Source: JBNKVT01 sp050299335 (GTDB taxonomy: Bacteria > Pseudomonadota > Alphaproteobacteria > Rhodobacterales > Rhodobacteraceae). Taken from it: a stretch of DNA of 41,572 bases. Position 1 is the stretch's first letter. Each line of letters opens with the position of its first letter. Where the stretch lies: contig JBNKVT010000054.1 in assembly GCA_050299335.1 (NCBI GenBank), positions 1 through 41,572 of the forward strand. Reading direction: 5' to 3'. This document shows, in pieces, positions 21,510 through 28,987 of this stretch. Position numbers and translations under genes: made by a program. The notes under the pieces are model-generated. The model had not been told where the DNA came from and did not search any database. It saw only the letters and a program-made list of their open reading frames with translations.

Positions 21510-23047
21510 CTGAGGAATTGGAGGTCTTTGTAGGCGGCGGCGGGGCGGGTTATGGCACGCAACAGAACCTTCTGGCGCGTTACGCCAACCGCCACGGTCT
21601 GGTGGCCGGGGCGACCGGCACCAGCAAGACAGTGACCCTGCAGATCCTTGCCGAGGGGTTTTCCGCTCTCGGGGTTCCGGTCTTCCTCGCTGACGTCAAG
21701 GGCGATCTGTCCGGGCTGGCGGCTCCTGGCGATCCGGAACACAAGCTCCATGACAAGCTGGTGGCGCGCGCCGACACGATCGGCTTTGACGATTACGGCT
21801 ATGAGGCCTTTCCCGTGGTCTTTTGGGATCTCTACGGCGAGAAGGGCCATCCGGTCCGCACCACGATCTCCGAGATGGGGCCGCTCTTGCTGTCGAGGCT
21901 TCTCGATCTGACCGAGGCGCAGGAAGGGGTCCTGAACATTGCCTTCCGCATCGCCGACGAACAGGCGCTGCCGCTGCTTGATCTGAAGGATCTGCGCGCG
22001 CTTCTTGTCTGGCTGGGCGAGCATTCCAAGGAGCTTTCGCTGGAATACGGCAATGTCTCGACCGCCTCGATCGGGGCGATACAACGGCGGCTGATCGTGC
22101 TCGAGAACCAGGGGGCCGAAGGCTTCTTCGGTGAACCGGCCCTGCGTCTGGCGGATATGATCGCCACCGGTGCCGATGGGCGCGGCCGGGTGAATGTACT
22201 GGCCGCCGACCGGCTGATGCAGTCGCCGCGGCTTTATGCGACCTTCCTTCTGTGGCTTCTGTCCGAACTCTTCGAGGACCTGCCCGAGGTCGGCGATCCT
22301 GACAAACCGAAATTCGTCTTCTTCTTCGACGAGGCGCATCTCCTGTTCGACGACGCACCGAAGGCGCTGGTCGACAAGGTCGAACAGGTGGCGCGGCTCA
22401 TTCGCTCCAAGGGGGTTGGGGTCTGGTTCATCACCCAGAACCCCGACGATGTGCCGTCCGATATCCTCGGCCAGCTCGGCAACCGCATCCAGCACGCGCT
22501 CCGTGCCTTCACGCCGCGCGACCAGAAGGCGCTCAGGGCGGCGGCCGAGACCTTCCGGCCCAATCCGGATTTCGATACCGAGACGGCGATCAGAGAGGTC
22601 GGCGTCGGCGAGGCGGTGGTGTCGCTGCTGGAGGCCAAGGGCGCGCCATCGGTGGTGCAAAGGACCCTGATCCGCCCGCCAGCCTCGCGGCTCGGCCCGC
22701 TTGAGATGCCCGAGCGGCAGGCGGTCATGAGCGGGTCACCGCTGCGGGGGCTCTACGAAGCGGCCGTGGACCGGGAATCGGCCTTCGAGTTCCTGGCCAA
22801 ACGGGCCGAGGCGGCGGCAAACGAAGCCGACGGCGAAGACCATGGTGCCGGGAAATCGGAGCGGGAGTTCCAGAATGCGCGCCGGTATGATGGCGGCCGA
22901 AGCCAGCAGAGCCCAGCCCCGAAACGCTCAGGCCGGTCCGACACGATTACCGAGACACTGGTGAAATCCTCGATCCGCATGGTGTCGACCCAATCGGGCC
23001 GGAAGTTCATTCGCGGCATGCTCGGAAATCTGTTCAAGGGCAGGTAA
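21506..23047 (+). CDS. yjgR: HerA-like ATPase, DUF853 family (YjgR)
   Basis: 513 residues. Near the N-terminus GATGTSKTVTLQ (35-46) is the Walker A motif and VFLADVKGDLSGLA the family-typical segment after it. FVFFFDEAHLLFDDAP (about 272-287) is Walker B. Further on, GVGVWFITQNPDDVPSDILG and QHALRAFTPRDQKAL contain sensor and arginine-finger-like residues. The C-terminus ends with a helical segment before IRGMLGNLFKG. DUF853 proteins are RecA-fold ATPases related to the HerA/FtsK translocases; the cellular role of YjgR is unknown. The gene is monocistronic and divergent from ialB. Confidence 0.88.
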   Translation: MTEELEVFVGGGGAGYGTQQNLLARYANRHGLVAGATGTSKTVTLQILAEGFSALGVPVFLADVKGDLSGLAAPGDPEHKLHDKLVARADTIGFDDYGYEAFPVVFWDLYGEKGHPVRTTISEMGPLLLSRLLDLTEAQEGVLNIAFRIADEQALPLLDLKDLRALLVWLGEHSKELSLEYGNVSTASIGAIQRRLIVLENQGAEGFFGEPALRLADMIATGADGRGRVNVLAADRLMQSPRLYATFLLWLLSELFEDLPEVGDPDKPKFVFFFDEAHLLFDDAPKALVDKVEQVARLIRSKGVGVWFITQNPDDVPSDILGQLGNRIQHALRAFTPRDQKALRAAAETFRPNPDFDTETAIREVGVGEAVVSLLEAKGAPSVVQRTLIRPPASRLGPLEMPERQAVMSGSPLRGLYEAAVDRESAFEFLAKRAEAAANEADGEDHGAGKSEREFQNARRYDGGRSQQSPAPKRSGRSDTITETLVKSSIRMVSTQSGRKFIRGMLGNLFKGR

Positions 23048-23072
23048 CGCCCCATTGCGGCTCCGCTCCCAA

Positions 23073-23101
23073 CCTCCTTCTTGAAAATACTCCAAGGGGG
23101 G
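23073..23101. repeat. Dispersed intergenic repeat, variant copy 2
   Basis: CCTCCTTCTTGAAAATACTC followed by CAAGGGGGG matches the first 21 bases of the 30-bp repeat (5706, 36221) with two changes and has a different right end. It is located 25 bases after the yjgR stop codon. Confidence 0.6.
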
Positions 23102-23142
23102 TCGCCATTGTCTGCGCCATCGGTCCAAGCGACAATGGCGAC
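23101..23142. repeat. 12-bp perfect inverted repeat with 18-base loop
   Basis: GTCGCCATTGTC (23101-23112) and GACAATGGCGAC (23131-23142) are perfectly complementary. The hairpin sits between the convergent yjgR and CorC genes, directly next to the dispersed repeat. There is no T-run on either side, so it is not a classical terminator. Confidence 0.7.
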
Positions 23143-23223
23143 GGGGGACAGCGCCCCCCCCCGCGTGTCGGCCCGCGAAGCGGGGCGAAATGCCTCCCTC
23201 CAACCAGATCCGTCGTCGCCCGG

Positions 23224-24531
23224 TCAGACTTTCCTGACCTTCAGTCTGGTCAGCCGGTTGCGCTCCCGTTCCATCACCTCGAAGCGGAAGCCGTGAAAAT
23301 TGAACACCTGCCCGCGCGTCGGAATCGTCTGCGCCTCATGGATGACCAGCCCGGCCACCGTGTTGGCCTCGTCATCCGGCAGCGCCCAGTCGCAGGCCCG
23401 GTTGAGGTCGCGGATGGTCATCGCTCCGTCGATGATCACCGCCCCGTCGCGGGCTCGGGTCAGTTCCGGGGCTTCCTCGTCATGCTCGTCGGCGATCTCG
23501 CCGACGATTTCCTCCAGAATGTCTTCCAGCGTGATCAGCCCTCTCAGCGCCCCGTACTCGTCCACCACCAGCGCGAAATGCGATTTCCGGCGCAGGAATT
23601 CCCGCATCTGGTCGTCGAGCGGGGTGGTTTCCGGCACGAAATAGGGTTCCAGCGTCACGTCCATGACATTGAAATCCTCCAGATTTCCGATCCCGCCCTT
23701 GGTGCCGCGTACCAGCCGGTCGACCTCGCGCAACAGGTCCTTGGCATGGACGACGCCGATGATGTTCTCGGGGTCGTCGCGATAGACAGGAATTCGGGTA
23801 TAGGGTGAGGCCAGGCATTGCGACAGGATTTCCTGCGGCTTGGCATCGGCGTCGATCATCTCGATATCCTGGCGATGCAGCATGATCTCCTCGACCTCGC
23901 GATTGCCGAGATCGAGCGCCCCGAGCAGCCGGTCCCGGTCGGCCTTCTCCACGGCACCTTCGGAATGGTGCAGTGCAATCGCTCCGGCGATTTCCTCGGT
24001 CGCAGCCAGCACATTGGCGCCGGGATCGACCGAGACCCCGAACAGCCGCAGCACCAGCCGCACGAACCAGCGCACCGCGTTGACCACGGGCGCCAGCGCC
24101 AGCACGATCCATCTCACCACCGGTGCCACCAGGGCCGCGGCCTTCTCGGCATTGGTGATGGCGTAGGTCTTGGGCAGCACCTCGGAAAACACCAGCACCA
24201 GGATGGTCATCACCAGCGTCGCCGTCGCCACGCCATTGGTCCCCAGAAGCGCCGTGAACAGCGACGTCGCCAGCGAGGCCGCCAGGATGTTGACCAGGTT
24301 GTTGCCCAGAAGCACCGCCCCGATCAGTCGTTCGCTGTCCTCGGTCAGGGTCAGCGCCGTCTTTGCCCCCCGTTCGCCCTTGTCGGCCATGGTGTGCAGC
24401 TTGCCCCGGCTGGCCGCGGTCAGCGCGGTTTCCGAACCGGAAAAGAAAGCCGACAACAAAAGCAGCCCGAGAATGGCCCCCGCCACCCAACCGAGCGAGG
24501 GGTCCCATCTGCCTGCGATTTCGCTATCCAT
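23224..24531 (-). CDS. CNNM/CorC-type membrane protein with CBS domains
   Basis: 435 residues from ATG 24531 (AAGGA 6 bases upstream). The N-terminal CNNM (DUF21) membrane domain has the family pattern LLLSAFFSGSETALTAASRG and LLGNNLVNILAASLATSLF, then VFSEVLPKTYAI. A CBS-domain pair follows (about 205-330; YTRIPVYRDDPENIIGVVHA and FALVVDEYGALRGLITLEDI). The C-terminal CorC/HlyC domain (about 345-430) includes ANTVAGLVIHEAQTIPTRGQ. Members are implicated in Mg2+ or Co2+ transport across the inner membrane; some are annotated as hemolysins, which is misleading. The gene is divergent from the phosphoesterase gene and convergent with yjgR. Confidence 0.9.
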   Translation of the reverse strand: MDSEIAGRWDPSLGWVAGAILGLLLLSAFFSGSETALTAASRGKLHTMADKGERGAKTALTLTEDSERLIGAVLLGNNLVNILAASLATSLFTALLGTNGVATATLVMTILVLVFSEVLPKTYAITNAEKAAALVAPVVRWIVLALAPVVNAVRWFVRLVLRLFGVSVDPGANVLAATEEIAGAIALHHSEGAVEKADRDRLLGALDLGNREVEEIMLHRQDIEMIDADAKPQEILSQCLASPYTRIPVYRDDPENIIGVVHAKDLLREVDRLVRGTKGGIGNLEDFNVMDVTLEPYFVPETTPLDDQMREFLRRKSHFALVVDEYGALRGLITLEDILEEIVGEIADEHDEEAPELTRARDGAVIIDGAMTIRDLNRACDWALPDDEANTVAGLVIHEAQTIPTRGQVFNFHGFRFEVMERERNRLTRLKVRKV

Positions 24532-24597
24532 CACTGATCCTTGCGCAAATGCCAAAGCTTCGCCTTTATGGGCGAGAGATGGGCAGAAGGGCAAGCG

Positions 24598-25416
24598 ATG
24601 GCAAGGGCCATGGAGATCCGCGATCTCGGGCGACTGAACCGGCCGGTTCCGGTCTTCGGCGGGGTCTTGTCGAACCTTCACGCCCTGCATGCGCTCCTCG
24701 ACGCGGTCCGCCATCTCGGCACGCCGCCCGCGATGATCTGCACCGGCGACGTTGCCGCCTATTGCGCCGATCCCGAGGCTTGCGCGGCGCTGATCCGCGA
24801 GACCGGGATCGCGGTTCTGGCCGGAAATTGCGAGAAACAGCTTGCCGCAGAGGCCGGGGATTGCGGCTGCGGCTTTGAGGAGGGCAGCGCCTGCGACCTC
24901 CTGGCCCCGGGCTGGTATGCCTATGTCGATGCCCGCATCTTGCCCGAAAGCCGGGCCTGGATGGCGACCTGTCCCGACCGCATCCTGTTCACGCAAGGTG
25001 GGCGGCGCTTCGCCGTGATCCATGGCGGTGCCACCGAGATCAGCCGCTTCCTGTTCGAGACCAGCCCCGAACCAGCCTTCCGCACCGAAATCGCCGCGCT
25101 CAGGGACCAGGTCGGCCCGTTCGACGCCGTCCTCGCCGGTCATTCCGGCATCCCCTTCATCCGCCGCTTCGACGCTGTCGACTGGATCAACCCCGGCGCA
25201 CTCGGCCTGCCACCCCATGACGGCGACCCGAGAACCGCCTACGCGATCCTCCGCGACGGGATACCGGAGTTTCACCGGCTCTCCTACGACCATCGCGCTG
25301 CAGCACGCGCCATGAAGGAGGCTGGACTGACGCAAGGCTATCACGAGACGCTCAGGACCGGGTACTGGCCGAGCGATGACGTGCTGCCCGCCGGGCAGCG
25401 CCGGAACCGCCCCTGA
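24598..25416 (+). CDS. Metallophosphoesterase-family protein
   Basis: 272 residues from ATG 24598 (AAGG 7 bases upstream; an in-frame TTG at 24541 is the alternative). Calcineurin-like landmarks are TGDVAAYCADP (49-59), AGNCEKQL (75-82), VIHGGATEISRF and AGHSGIPFIRR, which supply metal ligands. The first motif reads VFGGVLSNLHAL where classical enzymes have GDxH, so one metal site is altered, as is common in this subgroup. A cysteine-rich GDCGCGFEEG segment around 88-97 is also typical of the subgroup. Probably a cytoplasmic phosphoesterase of unknown substrate. Confidence 0.78.
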   Translation: MARAMEIRDLGRLNRPVPVFGGVLSNLHALHALLDAVRHLGTPPAMICTGDVAAYCADPEACAALIRETGIAVLAGNCEKQLAAEAGDCGCGFEEGSACDLLAPGWYAYVDARILPESRAWMATCPDRILFTQGGRRFAVIHGGATEISRFLFETSPEPAFRTEIAALRDQVGPFDAVLAGHSGIPFIRRFDAVDWINPGALGLPPHDGDPRTAYAILRDGIPEFHRLSYDHRAAARAMKEAGLTQGYHETLRTGYWPSDDVLPAGQRRNRP

Positions 25417-25482
25417 TCCCGCCATCTTGCGGCCTGCCGGGCCTTGGGGTTTAAGTCGCGGAAACAGTCAGGGAGAGGTCCC

Positions 25483-26583
25483 ATGTCTCCGCGCTACACC
25501 CCGCTCGTCGCCTCGCTGCCCGCGACCGTGCCCTTCGTCGGCCCCGAAACCGCCGAACGCGCCATGGGCCGGCCATTCCGGGCGCGGATCGGGGCCAATG
25601 AAAGCGTCTTCGGGCCGTCGCCCAAGGCCATCGCGGCGATGCAGGCGGCGGCGGGCGAGACCTGGAAATACGCCGATCCCGAAAATCACGACCTGCGCCA
25701 CGCGCTGGCGGCGCATCACGGGGTGGAACCTGACAACATCATGGTCGGCGAGGGGATCGACGGGCTTTTGGGGTATCTGGTGCGGATGCTGGTGGGGCAG
25801 GGCACCAGGGTCGTGACCTCGGACGGCGCCTATCCGACCTTCAATTTCCATGTCGCGGGCTATGGCGGCACCTTGGGGAAGGTCCCCTATCGCGACGATG
25901 CCGAGGATCCCGATGCGGTGGTCGCTTCGATGCGGGAAAGCGGCGCGCCTCTGGGCTATTTCGCCAATCCCGACAATCCGATGGGGTCGTGGCACGGGGC
26001 CGAAACTATCATGAAGATGATCGCACAAGTCCCTGAAGACGCGGTACTTTGCCTCGACGAAGCCTATGTGGAATTTGCCCCCGACAGGACCGCCCCGCCG
26101 CTGGATGTCAGTGACGGGCGGGTGGTTCGGATGCGGACGTTTTCAAAGGCTTACGGCATGGCCGGGGCGCGGGTGGGCTATGCGATCGGCCATGCGGGGC
26201 TGATTTCGGGCTTCAACAAGGTGCGCAACCATTTCGGCATAAGCCGGATCAGCCAGATCGGCGCGCTGGCGGCCCTGGAGGATCAGGACAGGCTGGCCCA
26301 TATCCGCGCCGAGGTCGCCGCCGCCCGCGAGCGGATCGCGGCGATCGCCCGCGCGAATGGCCTGATCCCGCTGCCCTCGGCCACCAATTCCGTCACCATC
26401 GATTGCGGGCGCGATGCGGGATACGCGAAGGCGGTGCTCGACGGGCTCGGGACGCGCGGTGTCTTCGTGCGGATGCCCTTCGCCGCGCCCGGGAACCGTT
26501 GTATCCGGGTCTCGGCGGGCAAGGCGCCGGACCTGGATATATTCGAGGCCGAACTGCCGAAGGTGCTGGCGGAGCTGGGATAG
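25483..26583 (+). CDS. HisC-like class I/II aminotransferase
   Basis: 366 residues, the length of histidinol-phosphate aminotransferase. Landmarks: FRARIGANESVFGPSP near the N-terminus, ANPDNPMGSW (161-170), LDEAYVEF (191-198) with the cofactor Asp, and the Schiff-base lysine K222 in RTFSKAYGMAGARVGYAIG. The C-terminal RCIRVSAG contains the conserved carboxylate-binding Arg. No other his genes are near, and HisC relatives act on Phe, Tyr or other substrates, so the true substrate is open. Start chosen at ATG 25483 with GAGAGG 4 bases upstream. Convergent with xerC, 3 bases apart. Confidence 0.85.
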   Translation: MSPRYTPLVASLPATVPFVGPETAERAMGRPFRARIGANESVFGPSPKAIAAMQAAAGETWKYADPENHDLRHALAAHHGVEPDNIMVGEGIDGLLGYLVRMLVGQGTRVVTSDGAYPTFNFHVAGYGGTLGKVPYRDDAEDPDAVVASMRESGAPLGYFANPDNPMGSWHGAETIMKMIAQVPEDAVLCLDEAYVEFAPDRTAPPLDVSDGRVVRMRTFSKAYGMAGARVGYAIGHAGLISGFNKVRNHFGISRISQIGALAALEDQDRLAHIRAEVAAARERIAAIARANGLIPLPSATNSVTIDCGRDAGYAKAVLDGLGTRGVFVRMPFAAPGNRCIRVSAGKAPDLDIFEAELPKVLAELG

Positions 26584-26586
26584 TCC

Positions 26587-27519
26587 CTATCTTCGCGGAT
26601 GCGCCTTTTCGTAGACTTCCATCAGCCGTGCCTGATCGACACCGGTATAGGCCTGGGTGGTCGAGAGCGATGCATGGCCCAGCAGCTCCTGAATGGCGCG
26701 AAGATCGCCGCCGGCCTGCAACAGATGCGTGGCGAAGGAATGCCTCAGCGCATGGGGCGTCGCCGTTGCCGGAAGCCCCAGCTGCAGCCGCGCCTGCGCG
26801 ACCACCTTCTGAACTTGGCGGGCATTCAGCGCCCCACCGCGCGCGCCGACGAAAAGCGGGCCCTCTGGGCCGGGATCGTGGGGCAGGAGCCTGAGATAGG
26901 CGTCTACCGCCTGCCGCGCCACCGGCAGTACCGGTACCAGCCGCTCCTTGCCGCCCTTGCCCCTGATCCTGAGCACATCAGCCAGCGGGGCCTGACCCCT
27001 TGTCAGTCCAAGGGCCTCGGATATCCGCAGGCCGCAGCCATATAGCAGCGTGATCACGGCCTGATCGCGGGCTCCGATCCAGGCCTCCTTGTGCTGGACT
27101 TCGACCCTGTCGATCAACGCCCTTGCCGCATCTTCGGAGACCGGGCGGGGCAGGCGGGCTTTCTGTTTCGGTGCCCTTGCGGCGGTGACGGCGGCGGCTT
27201 CGATCCCCTCGGCCTCCTGCAGGAACCGGTAGAAACTTTTCACCGCCGACAGGGCCCGTGCCATCGACCGTGCCGATAACCCCCGGCCGCGCTCATAAGC
27301 CGCCCAGGCCCGCATATCCGGGGTCTTTACCCGCCCCAGAGCCGACTTGCCCGCCGGTTCGCCCCAATGATTGTTGAGAAACCCAAGAAATCCAGAAACA
27401 TCGCGCCGATAGGCCTCGACCGTGTTCGCTGCCCGCCCGCCGACCGCGATCTGGCGCTCCAGCCAGGTCTCCATCAGCGCGATCGCGCCGTCCGATCCGG
27501 TGATCCGGGGCGCGTTCAC
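26587..27519 (-). CDS. xerC: Tyrosine recombinase XerC
   Basis: 310 residues, GTG start. Site-specific recombinase that with XerD resolves chromosome dimers at dif. The N-terminal SAM-like core-binding domain spans about 12-105. The catalytic residues are all present: R165 in GCGLRISEAL, K188 in RGKGGKERLVP, H256 and R259 in TPHALRHSFATHLL, H282 in LLGHASLSTTQAY, and the nucleophile Y291 in TGVDQ context. The GTG overlaps the DUF484 stop codon (GTGA), so the two are coupled, the same order seen in many Proteobacteria. Absence of integrase-specific extensions and this context support XerC over a phage integrase. Confidence 0.93.
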   Translation of the reverse strand: MNAPRITGSDGAIALMETWLERQIAVGGRAANTVEAYRRDVSGFLGFLNNHWGEPAGKSALGRVKTPDMRAWAAYERGRGLSARSMARALSAVKSFYRFLQEAEGIEAAAVTAARAPKQKARLPRPVSEDAARALIDRVEVQHKEAWIGARDQAVITLLYGCGLRISEALGLTRGQAPLADVLRIRGKGGKERLVPVLPVARQAVDAYLRLLPHDPGPEGPLFVGARGGALNARQVQKVVAQARLQLGLPATATPHALRHSFATHLLQAGGDLRAIQELLGHASLSTTQAYTGVDQARLMEVYEKAHPRR

Positions 27520-28232
27520 GCCAGCCAGCGGCGCAGGACCCGTTCGAAGGCGCCGGTGAAGAAGTTGAGAAGGTCCACGCCCTGATCCGGATGGAAGCGA
27601 TGCGGATCCTCGGCTCCCATCGCCAGCAGTCCCGGCAGCTTGCCCTTGCCGAGATCGAGCTTCAGGAGCGCCTCGGACCGTACCCAGGTCTTGTCCTCGC
27701 CATAGATGCCGTCGGCCTCGACCTTGCATTGGCGCAGCGTTACCTTGCGGGCGGCAACCTCGGCATTCTGGGTGGCATAGAGATCAACGCCACCCTGGGG
27801 GAGCGCAATGATCAAATCCTCCAGATCGCCCTTGGGCCCGAGTGGGGTGCCCGGCTCGGCCGAGGTGGTCTCGAAGCCCAGCCGGATGACGTCGATGGAC
27901 AGGATATTGGCGACGTCATGGGCCAGGGTCTGCAGAAAATCATTGAACTCGGTCGGATCGAGGATCGCCAGCACCGCCCGGTGGATCTGGTTGGTGCCGG
28001 CGAGGTTCTCGTAAGCCGCCGCGATCACCGTGCGGTGGGTTTCCTCCAGCCGGTCCAGCCGTTCCTCCAGCCGCTGCACCAGACGGCCCCTGAGATCGAC
28101 GACATTGCGCCCGTCCGAGCCGGGATCGGCAGCGAGCAGCGCCTGCATCACCGCCCGGTCCTCGAGGATCACGCCGGGATCTTCGACGATCTTGCTTCTG
28201 AGGGCCTCTAGGGGATCGGGCTCGTCAACCAT
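27516..28232 (-). CDS. DUF484 family protein
   Basis: 238 residues. N-terminal segment with IVEDPGVILEDRAVMQALLA, a coiled-coil-like stretch (about 50-85), then a GAF-like domain containing LAHDVANILSIDVIRLGFET. The C-terminus has LPGLLAMGAEDPHRFHPDQG and LLNFFTGAFERVLRRWL, typical of DUF484. The function is unknown; it is widely found directly upstream of xerC. Its ATG has AAGGA 6 bases upstream and lies 9 bases after the fsa stop codon, so fsa-DUF484-xerC form one operon. Confidence 0.9.
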   Translation of the reverse strand: MVDEPDPLEALRSKIVEDPGVILEDRAVMQALLAADPGSDGRNVVDLRGRLVQRLEERLDRLEETHRTVIAAAYENLAGTNQIHRAVLAILDPTEFNDFLQTLAHDVANILSIDVIRLGFETTSAEPGTPLGPKGDLEDLIIALPQGGVDLYATQNAEVAARKVTLRQCKVEADGIYGEDKTWVRSEALLKLDLGKGKLPGLLAMGAEDPHRFHPDQGVDLLNFFTGAFERVLRRWLA

Positions 28233-28241
28233 CTGGGGTCC

Positions 28242-28895
28242 TTAGAGAATTTTCTGACCGGTCTTCGCCCAATCGGCGAGGAAGGCGTCGAGCCCCTTGT
28301 CGGTCAGCGGGTGTTTCGCCAACTGCCGGATCACGCCCGGCGGCGCCGTGATCACATCGGCACCGATCCGCGCGCTTTCGGCCACATGGTTCACCGAACG
28401 GATCGAGGCGGCGAGAATCTCGGTCTTGAAGTTGAAATTATCGTACACATTGCGGATATCGGCGATCAACTCCATGCCGTCGAGATTGATATCGTCGAGC
28501 CGCCCGATGAAGGGGCTGATGAAGGTCGCCCCGGCCTTGGCCGCCAGAAGCGCCTGATTGACCGAGAAGCACAGCGTCACGTTGACCATATGACCCTCGC
28601 CGGTCAGCGTCTTGCAGGCTTTCAGCCCGTCCCAGGTCAGCGGCACCTTGATGGCGATATTGGGGGCGATTTCCTTCAACTTCCGGCCCTCGGCGATCAT
28701 GCCCTCGGCGTCCAGCGCCACGGTCTCGGCCGAGACGGGCCCGTCCACGATCGAACAGATTTCCTTTGTCACCTCAAGGATATCGCGACCCGATTTCATG
28801 ATGAGCGAGGGGTTCGTCGTCACCCCGTCGAGAAGCCCGGTTTCGGCCAGTTCACGAATGTCGTCGATTTCAGCGGTGTCTGCGAAGAATTTCAT
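28242..28895 (-). CDS. fsa: Fructose-6-phosphate aldolase / small transaldolase
   Basis: 217 residues, the small single-domain transaldolase group (Fsa/TalC). Class I aldolase barrel with Schiff-base lysine K83 in NIAIKVPLTWDGLKA. Other conserved parts are MKFFADTAEIDDI, LLDGVTTNPSLI, NVTLCFSVNQALLAAKAGAT and SPFIGRLDD. Members either cleave fructose 6-phosphate to dihydroxyacetone and glyceraldehyde 3-phosphate, or transfer the C3 unit in the pentose phosphate pathway. Sequence alone does not decide. The ATG at 28895 is preferred because homologues begin MKFF; ATG 28901 is also in frame. Divergent from priA. Confidence 0.9.
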   Translation of the reverse strand: MKFFADTAEIDDIRELAETGLLDGVTTNPSLIMKSGRDILEVTKEICSIVDGPVSAETVALDAEGMIAEGRKLKEIAPNIAIKVPLTWDGLKACKTLTGEGHMVNVTLCFSVNQALLAAKAGATFISPFIGRLDDINLDGMELIADIRNVYDNFNFKTEILAASIRSVNHVAESARIGADVITAPPGVIRQLAKHPLTDKGLDAFLADWAKTGQKIL

Positions 28896-28987
28896 AGCCA
28901 TCTTTCTGAGTGGAAGGATCGTCGCGGCATGGTTAAACCCAAACTAGACCAAGCCGCAAGCAGAGGAAACAGTTTGGCAGGGATCGG

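Noticed and set aside
26587..27519. Phage or island integrase instead of XerC
   Set aside because: Length, catalytic spacing and the conserved DUF484-xerC overlap all indicate the housekeeping recombinase.
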